From Microbacterium testaceum (GTDB lineage: Bacteria; Actinomycetota; Actinomycetes; Actinomycetales; Microbacteriaceae), in contig NZ_JAJGNJ010000011.1 in the NCBI RefSeq assembly GCF_020781835.1, forward strand, positions 1 to 64,000: a DNA stretch of 64,000 nucleotides, written 5' to 3'. This document shows positions 52,405 through 61,048 of this stretch, one piece after another. Made by a program: the position numbers and the translations under genes. The notes beneath the pieces are model-generated. The model was given only the letters and a program-made list of their open reading frames with translations, did no database searches and was not told the DNA's origin. The first letter of the stretch is position 1; each line of letters starts with the position of its first letter.

Positions 52405-53750
52405 GACGGGTTCTCCTCGGTGGGTCGGTCGGGGCGGGGAGGCGGGGTGCGCTGCGAGAGTCGCCACTGCAGATCCCTCGGGGGCCTGCCCTTCGGCGGT
52501 CTGGCACGACGCTCCGCGCGAGAGGACGGCTCGTCGGGCGTCCGCCCGCGGGCAGCGAGGATGCGCTCGAGATCGCGCGCCGATGCGGCGGCGGCGTTGC
52601 GGCGCTGCCGGTCCGAAAGCTGTCCGGGCCCCTTGCCGCCGATCAGGCGCGCCACGATGAACAGGGTCAGCACCAGGAGAACGAGCGTGGCAGCGGCGCC
52701 GAACCCGCGCGCGATCATGTTCGGCTCGGGCGACTTCACGAAGTCGAAGACCTGCAGGGGCAGCGAGATCATCGGGCCCGAGAAGGGGTTGAGGTTCCAC
52801 TCCGCCGTCACGCCCGAGGTCAGCAGCACGGGCGAGGTCTCGCCGATGCCGCGCGCCGTGCCGAGGATCACCGCGGTCACCAGCCCCGAGCGCGAGGTGG
52901 GCAGCACGACGCTCCACACCGTCCGCCATCGGCTCGTGCCCAGCGCGTACGACGCCTCCCGCAGATTGTGCGGGACCAGACGGAGCACGACATCGGACGC
53001 GCGGATGATGATCGGCAGCATCATGACGCTGATGGCGAGGGATGCCGCGAACCCCGAACGCTGGTGAGTGATGAGGGTCACCACGGCGGCGTAGACGAAC
53101 AGGCCCGCGACGATCGAGGGCAGCGCGGTCATGGCATCCGAGATCGTCCGGACGAAGCGGGCGAACGGGCCGCCGATCTCGTTGAGGAACACGGCCGTGG
53201 TGATACCGAGGGGAATCGTGATCGCCAGGGCGATCGCGATCTGGATGAGCGTCCCGGCGATCGCGTGGGCGATCCCCCCCATGGTCAGCGGATCGAGAGG
53301 GCCGGCGAGCTTCATGGTCTCGACGAAGAAGGTGACGTTCATGATCGCCGGGAGCCCGCGCACGACCGTGAACAGGATGACGAAGACCAGGGCACCCAGC
53401 AGCACCACACCGGCGGAGTAGAACAGGGCCGTCATGATGCGCTCGCTCACGGCGAGCCGATCCGCGCGCAACGAGGACAGGACCGCGTAGATCCCGAGGA
53501 AGCCGAGGAACGACACGATCAGCCAGCCGATGACCCCCGTCATCGGCGTCACCCACCCGAACAGAAGCGTCGCCAGCGCGAGGCCCGCTGCAGTGCTTCC
53601 GAGGACGTTGAACCTGTCGCCGAACGGCACGGTACGCAGGTCGCGGCGCTCGCCCACGTGACCGGTCCGCGGAGGGATCGTCGTGCGCCCGCTCGCGGGC
53701 GCGGAGTCGTGCTCGCGGGCCGCGGCGGCATCGGGGGCCAGGATCGCCAT
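52401..53750 (-). CDS. pstA: Phosphate ABC transporter permease PstA
   Basis: A 449-residue permease. The core has the binding-protein-dependent permease EAA-like loop YALGTSRWRTVWSVVLPTSRSGLVTAVILGTARGIGET and about six TM helices. It is longer than usual: an N-terminal extension (about 1-105) holds two extra hydrophobic helices (VLGSTAAGLALATLLFGW, MTGVIGWLIVSFLGFLGIYAVL), and about 60 basic residues follow the last helix. The ATG shares a base with the pstC stop. Confidence 0.93.
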   Translation of the reverse strand: MAILAPDAAAAREHDSAPASGRTTIPPRTGHVGERRDLRTVPFGDRFNVLGSTAAGLALATLLFGWVTPMTGVIGWLIVSFLGFLGIYAVLSSLRADRLAVSERIMTALFYSAGVVLLGALVFVILFTVVRGLPAIMNVTFFVETMKLAGPLDPLTMGGIAHAIAGTLIQIAIALAITIPLGITTAVFLNEIGGPFARFVRTISDAMTALPSIVAGLFVYAAVVTLITHQRSGFAASLAISVMMLPIIIRASDVVLRLVPHNLREASYALGTSRWRTVWSVVLPTSRSGLVTAVILGTARGIGETSPVLLTSGVTAEWNLNPFSGPMISLPLQVFDFVKSPEPNMIARGFGAAATLVLLVLTLFIVARLIGGKGPGQLSDRQRRNAAAASARDLERILAARGRTPDEPSSRAERRARPPKGRPPRDLQWRLSQRTPPPRPDRPTEENPS

Positions 53751-54769
53751 CAGTTGCTCTCCGCTCCAGAACGGCTGCGCGCGACGATCATCGACGCGGT
53801 GAAGTTGACGATGAGCGTGATGACGAACAGCACCAGTCCTGCCGCCATGAGGGCCGAGAGCCCGAACTGGCTCGCCTCGCCGTAGCGCAGCGCGATGAGG
53901 GCCGACACCGAGTTCGTGCCGGTCTTCAGCACCTGCGGATTGATCGTGAAGATCGGCGAGATGATCATGACGACGGCGATCGTCTCGCCGAGCGCGCGCC
54001 CCAGGCCCAGCATCGTGCCGCCGATGATGCCGCCTCGACCGAACGGGAGCACGACGGCTCGGATCATCCCCCACCGCGTGGATCCCAGGGCCAGCGCTCC
54101 CTCGCGCTCACCGAGAGGCGCCTGCGAGAAGGCCTCGCGCATCACCGAGGTCTGCGTCGGCACCACCATGAGCGCCACGACGATGCCCGCGATGAAGGCC
54201 GACGACGTGAACGCCCCGGCGTCGGTCAAGCGCTGACCGGCCTCGTCGGTGACGCGGAAGACCGGGATCCATCCGAAGTACGTGGAGATCCACTGCGACA
54301 CCGGGATGATGTTGGTCTGCAGGAAGAACACGCCCCACAGACCGAAGACGACGCTGGGCACCGCGGCCATGAGGTCGACGAGGGTGATCAGCAGCGAACG
54401 GACCTGAGGTGGGACGATCTCGCTGATCAACAGCGCCGTCCCCATCGCCAAGGGCACCGAGACGGCCATCGCGATGACGGCGATCGTGACCGTACCGAAC
54501 AGCACCGCGGCCACCCCGAAGGATCCGGTCTCCGGCGACCACTCCTGGGTCACGAGGAAGCTCACGCCGGTGACGCTGAGCGCGTCTCCCGCACGGGCCG
54601 TGAGGAAGACGCCCACCGCCAGCATGATGGCGACCGTCACTCCTCCCGCGGCGTAGGCGACCGAGCGGAACACCCGGTCCGCCTGCACCGGCGCGCTCTT
54701 GAGCGAGCGGCGGCGGGGAGCCGTCGCCTCGGTGCGGGGAGGGAGAACCTCGGTGGTGGTGTCGGTCAT
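53750..54769 (-). CDS. pstC: Phosphate ABC transporter permease PstC
   Basis: A 339-residue permease with six TM helices and the coupling loop EGALALGSTRWGMIRAVVLPFGRGGIIGGTMLGLGRALGET. ISEIVPPQVRSLLITLVDLMAAVPSVVFGLWG is a PstC hallmark. The ATG at 54769 has GGAGAG before it and is chosen over a start 14 codons upstream that would lie in the leader. First gene of pstC-pstA-pstS. Confidence 0.94.
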   Translation of the reverse strand: MTDTTTEVLPPRTEATAPRRRSLKSAPVQADRVFRSVAYAAGGVTVAIMLAVGVFLTARAGDALSVTGVSFLVTQEWSPETGSFGVAAVLFGTVTIAVIAMAVSVPLAMGTALLISEIVPPQVRSLLITLVDLMAAVPSVVFGLWGVFFLQTNIIPVSQWISTYFGWIPVFRVTDEAGQRLTDAGAFTSSAFIAGIVVALMVVPTQTSVMREAFSQAPLGEREGALALGSTRWGMIRAVVLPFGRGGIIGGTMLGLGRALGETIAVVMIISPIFTINPQVLKTGTNSVSALIALRYGEASQFGLSALMAAGLVLFVITLIVNFTASMIVARSRSGAESN

Positions 54770-54974
54770 GCGCTCTCCGTCGGTCGCGTGGGGCGAGTCG
54801 TGCAAGGACACCGCGGCGGCATCCCGCGCAGCGCGGCCGGCCTCGGGACGTGCGGACCACTGGCGACGCGATGCGCCCGCTGTCCCTCGTACCGGCTCGG
54901 GACGCCGGCAAGGGCGACGCTAGATCCGGTTCGTGAACGCCGCCGGGAACGGCCGACCACGCGACCTGGCCGGA

Positions 54975-54987
54975 AGGTGAACGAGGG
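54975..54987 (-). promoter_or_regulatory. PHO-box-like site upstream of pstC
   Basis: On the minus strand CCCTCGTTCACCT, identical over its core to the site upstream of the DUF916-like gene, about 206 bp before pstC. Nearby GTTCCCGG and GTTCACGAACC (on the same strand, closer to the gene) may add weaker repeats. Confidence 0.5.
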
Positions 54988-55016
54988 ATGCCACGGCTCG
55001 CGCGGCCCTGCGCGCC

Positions 55017-56669
55017 TCACGGCGTCCCCGGGGTCGGGGTGGGCGTCTCCGTCACCGGCGACGGGGCGGGAGTCGTCGTCGCCGTCGGTGTCGGGGTGGG
55101 CACGGTCATCCGGCCGCTGGAGACGAGCACACGCACCACCGACCCCACGGGCGCCGACGCGCCGCCCGCCGGCGCCGACCCGATGACGGTGCCCGGCGTT
55201 CGGTCCGAGACCGCCACGACCTGCTCGGGAACGAACCCCGCGGCGCGGAGGGCGATGTCGGCCTCGGCCGACGTCCACCCGTCCACGGGCGGAACGGCGT
55301 TCGTCCCGGATGCCACGACGAGACGCACGACGGTTCCCGGTGTCACGGCGGTGCCCGGCGCCGGGTCGGCGGCGAGCACCGCACCGGCGGGCAACGGGGA
55401 ATCCTGCCTCGTGATCGACCCCACCACCAGGCCCGCTTCCTCGAGCGCCGCGAGCATCGATTCCAGGGAGCCGAGTCCGGGCACGACGACGCCACTCGCC
55501 TCCGGCGTCGGGGACGCGCTCGTGGTGCCGCCGGGGTCGGCGGACGTGGTGGGGAGCGCTGTGGCGGTCGGCGCGGGACCGGGCTCGGGACGTCCGGCGG
55601 TCGCCATGAGCGGCACGGCGACCGCCACGAGGGCGAGCACCACCACCACGACCGCCGCCGCTCCCCAGCCCGCACCGTCACCGCGGGAACGCGTGCCCCC
55701 CTCGCCGTCGTCGGGGCCGGCGGGCGGTGCGGCGACGGCGATCGGCGGCGCAGCCGGGGCCGGACGCAGCACCCGGGTCTGCGCGGGCGGAGCGGGAGCG
55801 GGGGCGGCCGCCTCGAGCGCTCGACGCATCTCCCCCGCGTCGGCGAAACGGTCCGCGGGGTTCTTCAGCATCGCCCGCACGAGTACGCGGTCCAGGGCCG
55901 GCGGCACGCCGCGGGCACGCACCGAGGCCACCGGCGGCGGCGCCGACAGCTGCGCCCGCACCACGGCATCCCGGTCTCCGCCCTCGAAGGGGGCGCGTCC
56001 GGTCAGGGCGAAGTAGAGCAGGCCGCCTACCTGGTAGAGGTCACCGCCGACACCGACGGGGTCGCCGCGCAGCTGTTCCGGCGAGGCGTATTGCACGTTC
56101 CCCACCACTCCCGCCGCCGCGGACGCGGTGCTGCGCAGCACGTCGTCGCCGCGAGCGGTGCGTCCGGCGTCGTCGGCCAGTCCGAAGTCCAGAAGCGTCA
56201 CGCGCACCGGCTCGGTCTCCTCGAAACGCACCAGGACGTTCGCCGGCGAGATGTCCCGATGGACCAGTCCGGCGGCGTGCGCGGTCTCGAGCGCGCCGAG
56301 GATCGTCACGCCGATGCGACGGGCGGCCTCTGCACCGACCGGGCCGTGGGTGAGCACCCGCTCGGCGAGCGTCGTGCCCTCCAGCAGCTCCTGCGCGATC
56401 CAGGCGATCGTGACGGCGCCGTCCTGGAACGTCCCGACGTCGACGACCTCGACGATTCCGGGGTGCGCGACAGCGGCCGTCCGCCGCGCCTCGTCGAGGA
56501 ACGCCTCGCGTATCGACGCGCTCTGCGAGAGGTGCGGGTGCAGGAGCTTGACGGCGACGGACCGGTCCAGCAGCGTGTCGGTCGCCGCGAACACGGAGGC
56601 CGTTCCCCCCGAACCCAGCAATCCCTCGAGTCGGAACCTCTCCGCGATGAGACCGGGGCCGGGGGTCAC
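55017..56669 (-). CDS. PASTA-domain Ser/Thr protein kinase
   Basis: A 550-residue PknB-like kinase. Kinase domain about 10-265: GSGGTASVF (glycine loop), K41, HRDISPANVL with D139 and N144, and DFG at 161-163. A proline-rich juxtamembrane part is followed by a TM helix (about 335-358, AAAVVVVVLALVAVAVPLM). Two to three extracellular PASTA-like repeats follow (about 395-520: LESMLAALEEAGLVVGSI, TSAEADIALRAAGFVPEQ). A Thr/Pro-rich tail ends the protein. It may sense cell-wall fragments. It lies directly beside the pst/WxL locus, 248 bp from pstC. Confidence 0.9.
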   Translation of the reverse strand: MTPGPGLIAERFRLEGLLGSGGTASVFAATDTLLDRSVAVKLLHPHLSQSASIREAFLDEARRTAAVAHPGIVEVVDVGTFQDGAVTIAWIAQELLEGTTLAERVLTHGPVGAEAARRIGVTILGALETAHAAGLVHRDISPANVLVRFEETEPVRVTLLDFGLADDAGRTARGDDVLRSTASAAAGVVGNVQYASPEQLRGDPVGVGGDLYQVGGLLYFALTGRAPFEGGDRDAVVRAQLSAPPPVASVRARGVPPALDRVLVRAMLKNPADRFADAGEMRRALEAAAPAPAPPAQTRVLRPAPAAPPIAVAAPPAGPDDGEGGTRSRGDGAGWGAAAVVVVVLALVAVAVPLMATAGRPEPGPAPTATALPTTSADPGGTTSASPTPEASGVVVPGLGSLESMLAALEEAGLVVGSITRQDSPLPAGAVLAADPAPGTAVTPGTVVRLVVASGTNAVPPVDGWTSAEADIALRAAGFVPEQVVAVSDRTPGTVIGSAPAGGASAPVGSVVRVLVSSGRMTVPTPTPTATTTPAPSPVTETPTPTPGTP

Positions 56670-56709
56670 GGCCGTCCCGGAATCAGAGGGACCTCGACGG
56701 ATGCCGAGA

Positions 56710-57243
56710 TCATGGCGTGTTCATGACGACGCGGGCACGGCGGCCCGATGCGGTACCGATGCTGACGCCCTGGGCGATCGCCGCGGTGGCCAGAGCCGAG
56801 CTCGCCGCGCGCCCGGCGGCGGCGGCCTCGCTCGCGGATTCGTACCACCGGGCGGCGATCAGCACCGGCCGATCGCCCCTTCGCACGACCCAGCCGTGGG
56901 TCGTCGAGTGCGGTCCCCGGACCGTGGTGACCGTCATCTCGTCCTCACGCGCTTGCTCGGCGACGGCCGCGTCGAACGCTGCTCTCGGCGAGACGAAGAT
57001 GCGTGCGCAGCGCCCGAGCTCCCGGTTGTTGGTGGCGAGCAGCCGCCACACGCCGAAGACTCCGAGATGGGTGAGGGCGGCCTCGGGAGTGCCCTCGAGC
57101 GTGCCGGCCGTGACGGACAGCTCCGGGAGGAAGTGGGAGCGGAACAACAACCACGCGCCCAGGCGCGGATCGTGGACCGAACGGAAAGTGTCGAACACGA
57201 TCCGCGCGCGCCGCGCGGCACGGTCGGACAGCGTCTCGTTCAC
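56710..57243 (-). CDS. Unknown protein with two YegP-like repeats
   Basis: A 177-residue protein. I do not recognise its family with certainty. Two repeats of a short beta-beta-alpha type are visible: GVWRLLATNNRELGRCARIFVSPRAAFDAA (about 92-121) and HGWVVRRGDRPVLIAARWYESASEAAAAG (about 132-160), resembling the DUF1508/YegP unit. The N-terminal half (about 1-85) is alpha/beta and rich in Arg/Leu. The GTG at 57243 has AGGGG six bases upstream. It lies between the kinase and recR without overlap. Confidence 0.6.
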   Translation of the reverse strand: MNETLSDRAARRARIVFDTFRSVHDPRLGAWLLFRSHFLPELSVTAGTLEGTPEAALTHLGVFGVWRLLATNNRELGRCARIFVSPRAAFDAAVAEQAREDEMTVTTVRGPHSTTHGWVVRRGDRPVLIAARWYESASEAAAAGRAASSALATAAIAQGVSIGTASGRRARVVMNTP

Positions 57244-57451
57244 GGGCACCCCTGTCTGGCGGCCGCAGAACAGAAGGGTCGGGTACCCGCGCTGCAGTCC
57301 GTAGGCAAGAAACTGGCGCGGCACGGTTTCCGCCGGTCCAGCGGCGGATGAACGCGCGGTACACGAGCGTGCAACGGTCGGCATCACCCGCCGGGGCGGA
57401 CCGGCCCGCGGCCACCGGCCGCGGCGCGCCTCGCGTGCGCCCTGGGCGCCG

Positions 57452-58045
57452 TCAGAGCGTCCGGCGCCCCTCGAACGCCCGACCGAGGGTCACTTCGTCG
57501 GCGTACTCGAGGTCGCCGCCGACGGGGAGACCGGATGCCAGGCGCGTCACGCGGATCTCGAGGGTGTGCAGCAGACGGCTGAGGTACGTCGCCGTCGCCT
57601 CACCCTCGAGGTTGGGGTTCGTGGCGAGGATGACCTCTTGCACCGTGCCGTCGGCCAGGCGTTGCATGAGCTGCGTGATGCGCAGGTCGTCGGGACCGAC
57701 GCCGGCGATCGGGCTGATCGCGCCCCCCAGCACGTGGTACAGCCCGCGGAACTCGCGCGTGCGCTCGATCGCGGCGACGTCTTTGGCGTCTTCGACGACG
57801 CAGATCAGGGTCGCGTTCCGGCGCGGGTCGCGGCAGATGGAGCAGCGGTCCTGCTCGGAGACGTTTCCGCAGATCTCGCAGAACTTCACCTTGTCGCGGA
57901 TCTCACCCAGCAGCGTCGAGAGCCGAGACACGTCGAACGTCGGCGACTGCAAGATGTGGAACGCGATGCGCTGAGCAGACTTCGGGCCGATGCCGGGGAG
58001 TCGGCCGAACTCATCGATGAGGTCTTGGACGATGCCGTCGTACAT
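57452..58045 (-). CDS. recR: Recombination protein RecR
   Basis: A 197-residue RecFOR-pathway protein. HhH region [17 protein letters not shown], a C4 zinc finger (CEIC...CSIC), and a Toprim domain ([50 protein letters not shown]). The ATG shares a base with the dnaX stop. The recR-dnaX pair is conserved in bacteria. Confidence 0.96.
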   Translation of the reverse strand: MYDGIVQDLIDEFGRLPGIGPKSAQRIAFHILQSPTFDVSRLSTLLGEIRDKVKFCEICGNVSEQDRCSICRDPRRNATLICVVEDAKDVAAIERTREFRGLYHVLGGAISPIAGVGPDDLRITQLMQRLADGTVQEVILATNPNLEGEATATYLSRLLHTLEIRVTRLASGLPVGGDLEYADEVTLGRAFEGRRTL

Positions 58046-60831
58046 CAGCTGAACCTCGTCGGGGGCTCGTAGGGCTCGTCGCGGACGTAGGTCGCCCCGA
58101 GCATCTGGCGGACCACGGCCTCCCCGTGACGCTGCACTCCCCCGCGCAACGGGGCCATGCGCGGCACCACCACCGGCGGAACGGGCAGGTCGGCCTCGTC
58201 ATCGGCGGGAGGGATCACATCGTCGTCGTCGACCTCGTCGGGAGCAGGAACCGAAGGCGCGATGTCGGAGGACGGCAGCACGGAGCCCTCGAAGGGCGGT
58301 GGGGCGATGCGCGGCACTGGCCGGGCGGCGGCCTCTTCGGGCTCGTCGTCGACGGCGAGCGCGGTGGTCGCGCCGGACGCGTTCGCCGGCGAGACGGGCG
58401 AGGCGGCGCTCACCGCACCGGCGGGGCCGGGGGCTGCTGCCCCGGGTGCCGCGCCGCTGGCGGCCGTCGCGCCCGGGATCGGGGCGACCGCCCAGTCGGT
58501 GACCGACGCCGAGGCGTACGGGGCCGTCGAGCGCGGAGCCGGTCCCTGCTGCCGGGAACGTGCGCCGTCGGGGCCCGATCCCGGCGCGCCCGGCGGCGTC
58601 CCTCCGGAACCGCCGTCTCCGCCGTCGCCCTCGAGACGTGCGAGGTACTTGACCCGGATGCCCAGCACCGACTGGATCGCCTGGCGGAGGTCTTCGCTGG
58701 GGCCGCCGTCGGCGGAGCGTGTCTTGAACGCCGTGAGGTCGGATCCGGTGCGGAAGCCCAGGGTGAGCACGTCGTCGTCGAAGGCGAGCACGGACGCGTT
58801 CGACACGATCAGCCAGGATGTGCGGCTCACCGCTTCGAGCTGGCCGAGCACTTCGGGCCAGGCGTCGCGCACGTGGGAGAGCTCGAGCGGCCCGACCGGC
58901 GCGACGGGGGGCGTCGGGGCTGCCGGTTGGAGCGGCGCAGCCTCGCCGGGCGAAGGGGTGTTGTCCGTCGCGCCGTCACTCTCGCTCGGGGCGGACACAC
59001 CGTCGGGCGCACCGTCGGCGGTCACGGCATCCGGTGTCGGCGCGGAGTCGAAGGGGTGCGGGTCGGAGGGGGCGGACGCCGCGGCGACCGCGGGTTCCGT
59101 CGTCGCGGTCGGGAGAGCTGTCGTCTCCGCGGCGTGAGACCGGGGCCCGCTGTCGCGAACGGACTCGTCGTCATCGAACGGCGGCGGCGCATCGTCGTCG
59201 TCGAACGGGGGCGGGGCGTCGTCGTCGGAGGGCGTGTGCGGTGACGGCGCGGCCGGCTGCGACGCGCGGACCGCGGACGGCGCCTCGACGGCGGCTGCAC
59301 CCGGCGCCTCAACGGCGGGTACGCCCGGCGCGGCCACGGCCGGTGCGCCCGGCGAGGCGACGGCCGAGCCGGACGCCGGCGGTGCGACCGGCGGTGACAC
59401 GACCGGCCGAGCCACGTTCGGAGCTGCGACCGGCGCGGAGACACGTCCCGGCGCCGTCCCGCCAGGGTTCGCGACAGCGGGGTTCGCCACACCGGGGTTC
59501 GCGACACCGGGGTTCGCCACACCGGGGTTCGCGACACCGGGGTTCCCGACACCGGGGTTCGCCACACCGGGGTTCGCCACACCGGGGTTCGCGACGCCCG
59601 GGGTCGCCGCGGCAGCGCCGGACGAACGGGCCGGGGCGGCAGGCGTAGGAGCCGGCGCCGTGGCGTGCTCGGTCGCGTGCGCCGAAGCCGCCGCGGGTGA
59701 GACGCCCTGGGACACCCCCGCATGCGTGAGCACGCGCGCGACGAGCAACTCCAACTGCAGGCGCGGCGAGGTGGCCCCGGTCATCTCGTCGAGCGCCGCG
59801 ACGACGAGGTCGGCCGTCCGCGACAGCCGGGCCACGCCGAAGGCCGTCGCCTGGCGGGCCATGCGCTCGAGCTCGTCGTCGGGAACGCCGCGCAGCACCG
59901 CCGAGGCGCCCGCTCCGGTGGCCGCCACGACGATGAGATCGCGCAGACGCTCGAGAAGGTCGTCGACGAAGCGGCGCGGATCCTGCCCCGTCTGCACGAC
60001 GCGGTCGACGGCCGCGAAGGCACCGGCACCGTCGAGCGCGGCGAAGGCGTCGACGACCTCGTCGAGCAGTTCGGAGTGCGTGTATCCCAACAGGGCGACG
60101 GCGCGCTCGTAGTTCACGAGCACGTGGTCTTCGGCATCGCGATCGGAGCCGGCGATGAGCTGATCGAGCAGGGAGAGCGTGTCGCGCGGCGACCCGCTGC
60201 CCGCGCGGACGACGAGCGGAAGCACGCCCGCCTCGACGGCGACACCCTCGCTCTCGCACAGCTCCTGCACGTATTCGAGCATCGCGGCCGGCGGCACCAG
60301 CCGGAACGGGTAGTGGTGGGTGCGCGAGCGGATGGTGCCGAGCACCTTCTCGGGCTCGGTCGTGGCGAAGATGAACTTCACGTGCGCCGGGGGCTCTTCG
60401 ACCAGCTTGAGCAGGGCGTTGAAGCCCTGCTGCGTCACCATGTGCGCCTCATCGAGGATGAAGATCTTGAAGCGATCGCGCGCCGGGGCGAAGATCGCGC
60501 GCTCGCGCAGGTCGCGGGCGTCATCGACGCCGTTGTGGCTGGCGGCGTCGATCTCGACCACGTCGAGCGACCCCCCGCCGCCGCGGCCGAGCTCGACGCA
60601 GCTGTCGCATTCTCCGCACGGGGTGTCGGTGGGCCCCTGGGCGCAGTTGAGGCAGCGGGCGAGAATCCGGGCCGAGGTGGTCTTGCCGCAGCCGCGCGGA
60701 CCCGAGAAGAGGTAGGCGTGCCCCACCCGATCACTGCGGAGGGCGGTCATCAGCGGCTCGGTCACCTGCGACTGCCCGATCATCTCGCCGAACGCCTGCG
60801 GGCGGTAGCGGCGGTACAGGGCTGTCGTCAC
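58045..60831 (-). CDS. dnaX: DNA polymerase III subunits gamma/tau
   Basis: A 928-residue clamp-loader ATPase. AAA+ domain about 1-240 with Walker [10 protein letters not shown], zinc module CLNC...CGECDSC, DEAH-like [11 protein letters not shown] and SRC-like RSRTHHYPF. Domain III about 240-370. Then a very long Pro/Ala-rich linker (about 380-640) with pentapeptide repeats PGVAN and [12 protein letters not shown] blocks, a tau-type C-terminal domain (about 650-740: [29 protein letters not shown]), and another linker up to the stop. No frameshift signal for gamma was recognised. It is longer than most DnaX. Confidence 0.95.
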   Translation of the reverse strand: MTTALYRRYRPQAFGEMIGQSQVTEPLMTALRSDRVGHAYLFSGPRGCGKTTSARILARCLNCAQGPTDTPCGECDSCVELGRGGGGSLDVVEIDAASHNGVDDARDLRERAIFAPARDRFKIFILDEAHMVTQQGFNALLKLVEEPPAHVKFIFATTEPEKVLGTIRSRTHHYPFRLVPPAAMLEYVQELCESEGVAVEAGVLPLVVRAGSGSPRDTLSLLDQLIAGSDRDAEDHVLVNYERAVALLGYTHSELLDEVVDAFAALDGAGAFAAVDRVVQTGQDPRRFVDDLLERLRDLIVVAATGAGASAVLRGVPDDELERMARQATAFGVARLSRTADLVVAALDEMTGATSPRLQLELLVARVLTHAGVSQGVSPAAASAHATEHATAPAPTPAAPARSSGAAAATPGVANPGVANPGVANPGVGNPGVANPGVANPGVANPGVANPAVANPGGTAPGRVSAPVAAPNVARPVVSPPVAPPASGSAVASPGAPAVAAPGVPAVEAPGAAAVEAPSAVRASQPAAPSPHTPSDDDAPPPFDDDDAPPPFDDDESVRDSGPRSHAAETTALPTATTEPAVAAASAPSDPHPFDSAPTPDAVTADGAPDGVSAPSESDGATDNTPSPGEAAPLQPAAPTPPVAPVGPLELSHVRDAWPEVLGQLEAVSRTSWLIVSNASVLAFDDDVLTLGFRTGSDLTAFKTRSADGGPSEDLRQAIQSVLGIRVKYLARLEGDGGDGGSGGTPPGAPGSGPDGARSRQQGPAPRSTAPYASASVTDWAVAPIPGATAASGAAPGAAAPGPAGAVSAASPVSPANASGATTALAVDDEPEEAAARPVPRIAPPPFEGSVLPSSDIAPSVPAPDEVDDDDVIPPADDEADLPVPPVVVPRMAPLRGGVQRHGEAVVRQMLGATYVRDEPYEPPTRFS
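59463..59610 (-). repeat. 15-bp tandem repeat coding PGVAN in dnaX
   Basis: About nine to ten near-identical 15-bp units (on the plus strand ACACCGGGGTTCGCC with alternating GCG/GCC) encode repeated PGVAN in the DnaX linker (about residues 406-456). Variants are PGVGN and PAVAN. The near-identity of the DNA points to recent slippage. Confidence 0.9.
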
Positions 60832-61004
60832 TCCTCCAGCCTACGGCGTGCCACCGACATCGCGTCGGTCGCGCTCCCCCGTCACCCCTCACCCCGCCGT
60901 CAGATCAGGGGACGCCACGGAAACGGGCCGGTCCTGCCCGGAACGCCCTTCTCGCGTCACGGAGCAGCGTGCCTCCCCGAACGCGTTCCGGTCCCGAACG
61001 CCGA

Positions 61005-61036
61005 ACGCGGCGGCACCCCGCGGGGCGCCGCCGCGT
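61005..61036 (-). terminator. Terminator after the GH65 gene
   Basis: ACGCGGCGGCACCCC and GGGGCGCCGCCGCGT pair with one mismatch around a short GC loop, 13 bases past the GH65 stop. The rest of the 217-bp gap up to dnaX shows nothing else I can name. Confidence 0.75.
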
Positions 61037-61048
61037 CGGGGAGCGGGA

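Noticed and set aside
59463..59610. CRISPR-like array in dnaX
   Set aside because: Contiguous 15-bp units with no spacers, coding PGVAN in frame.
60832..61048. Small SRP RNA gene beside dnaX
   Set aside because: I looked for the conserved GGAAGCAGC-type apical loop on both strands and did not find it.
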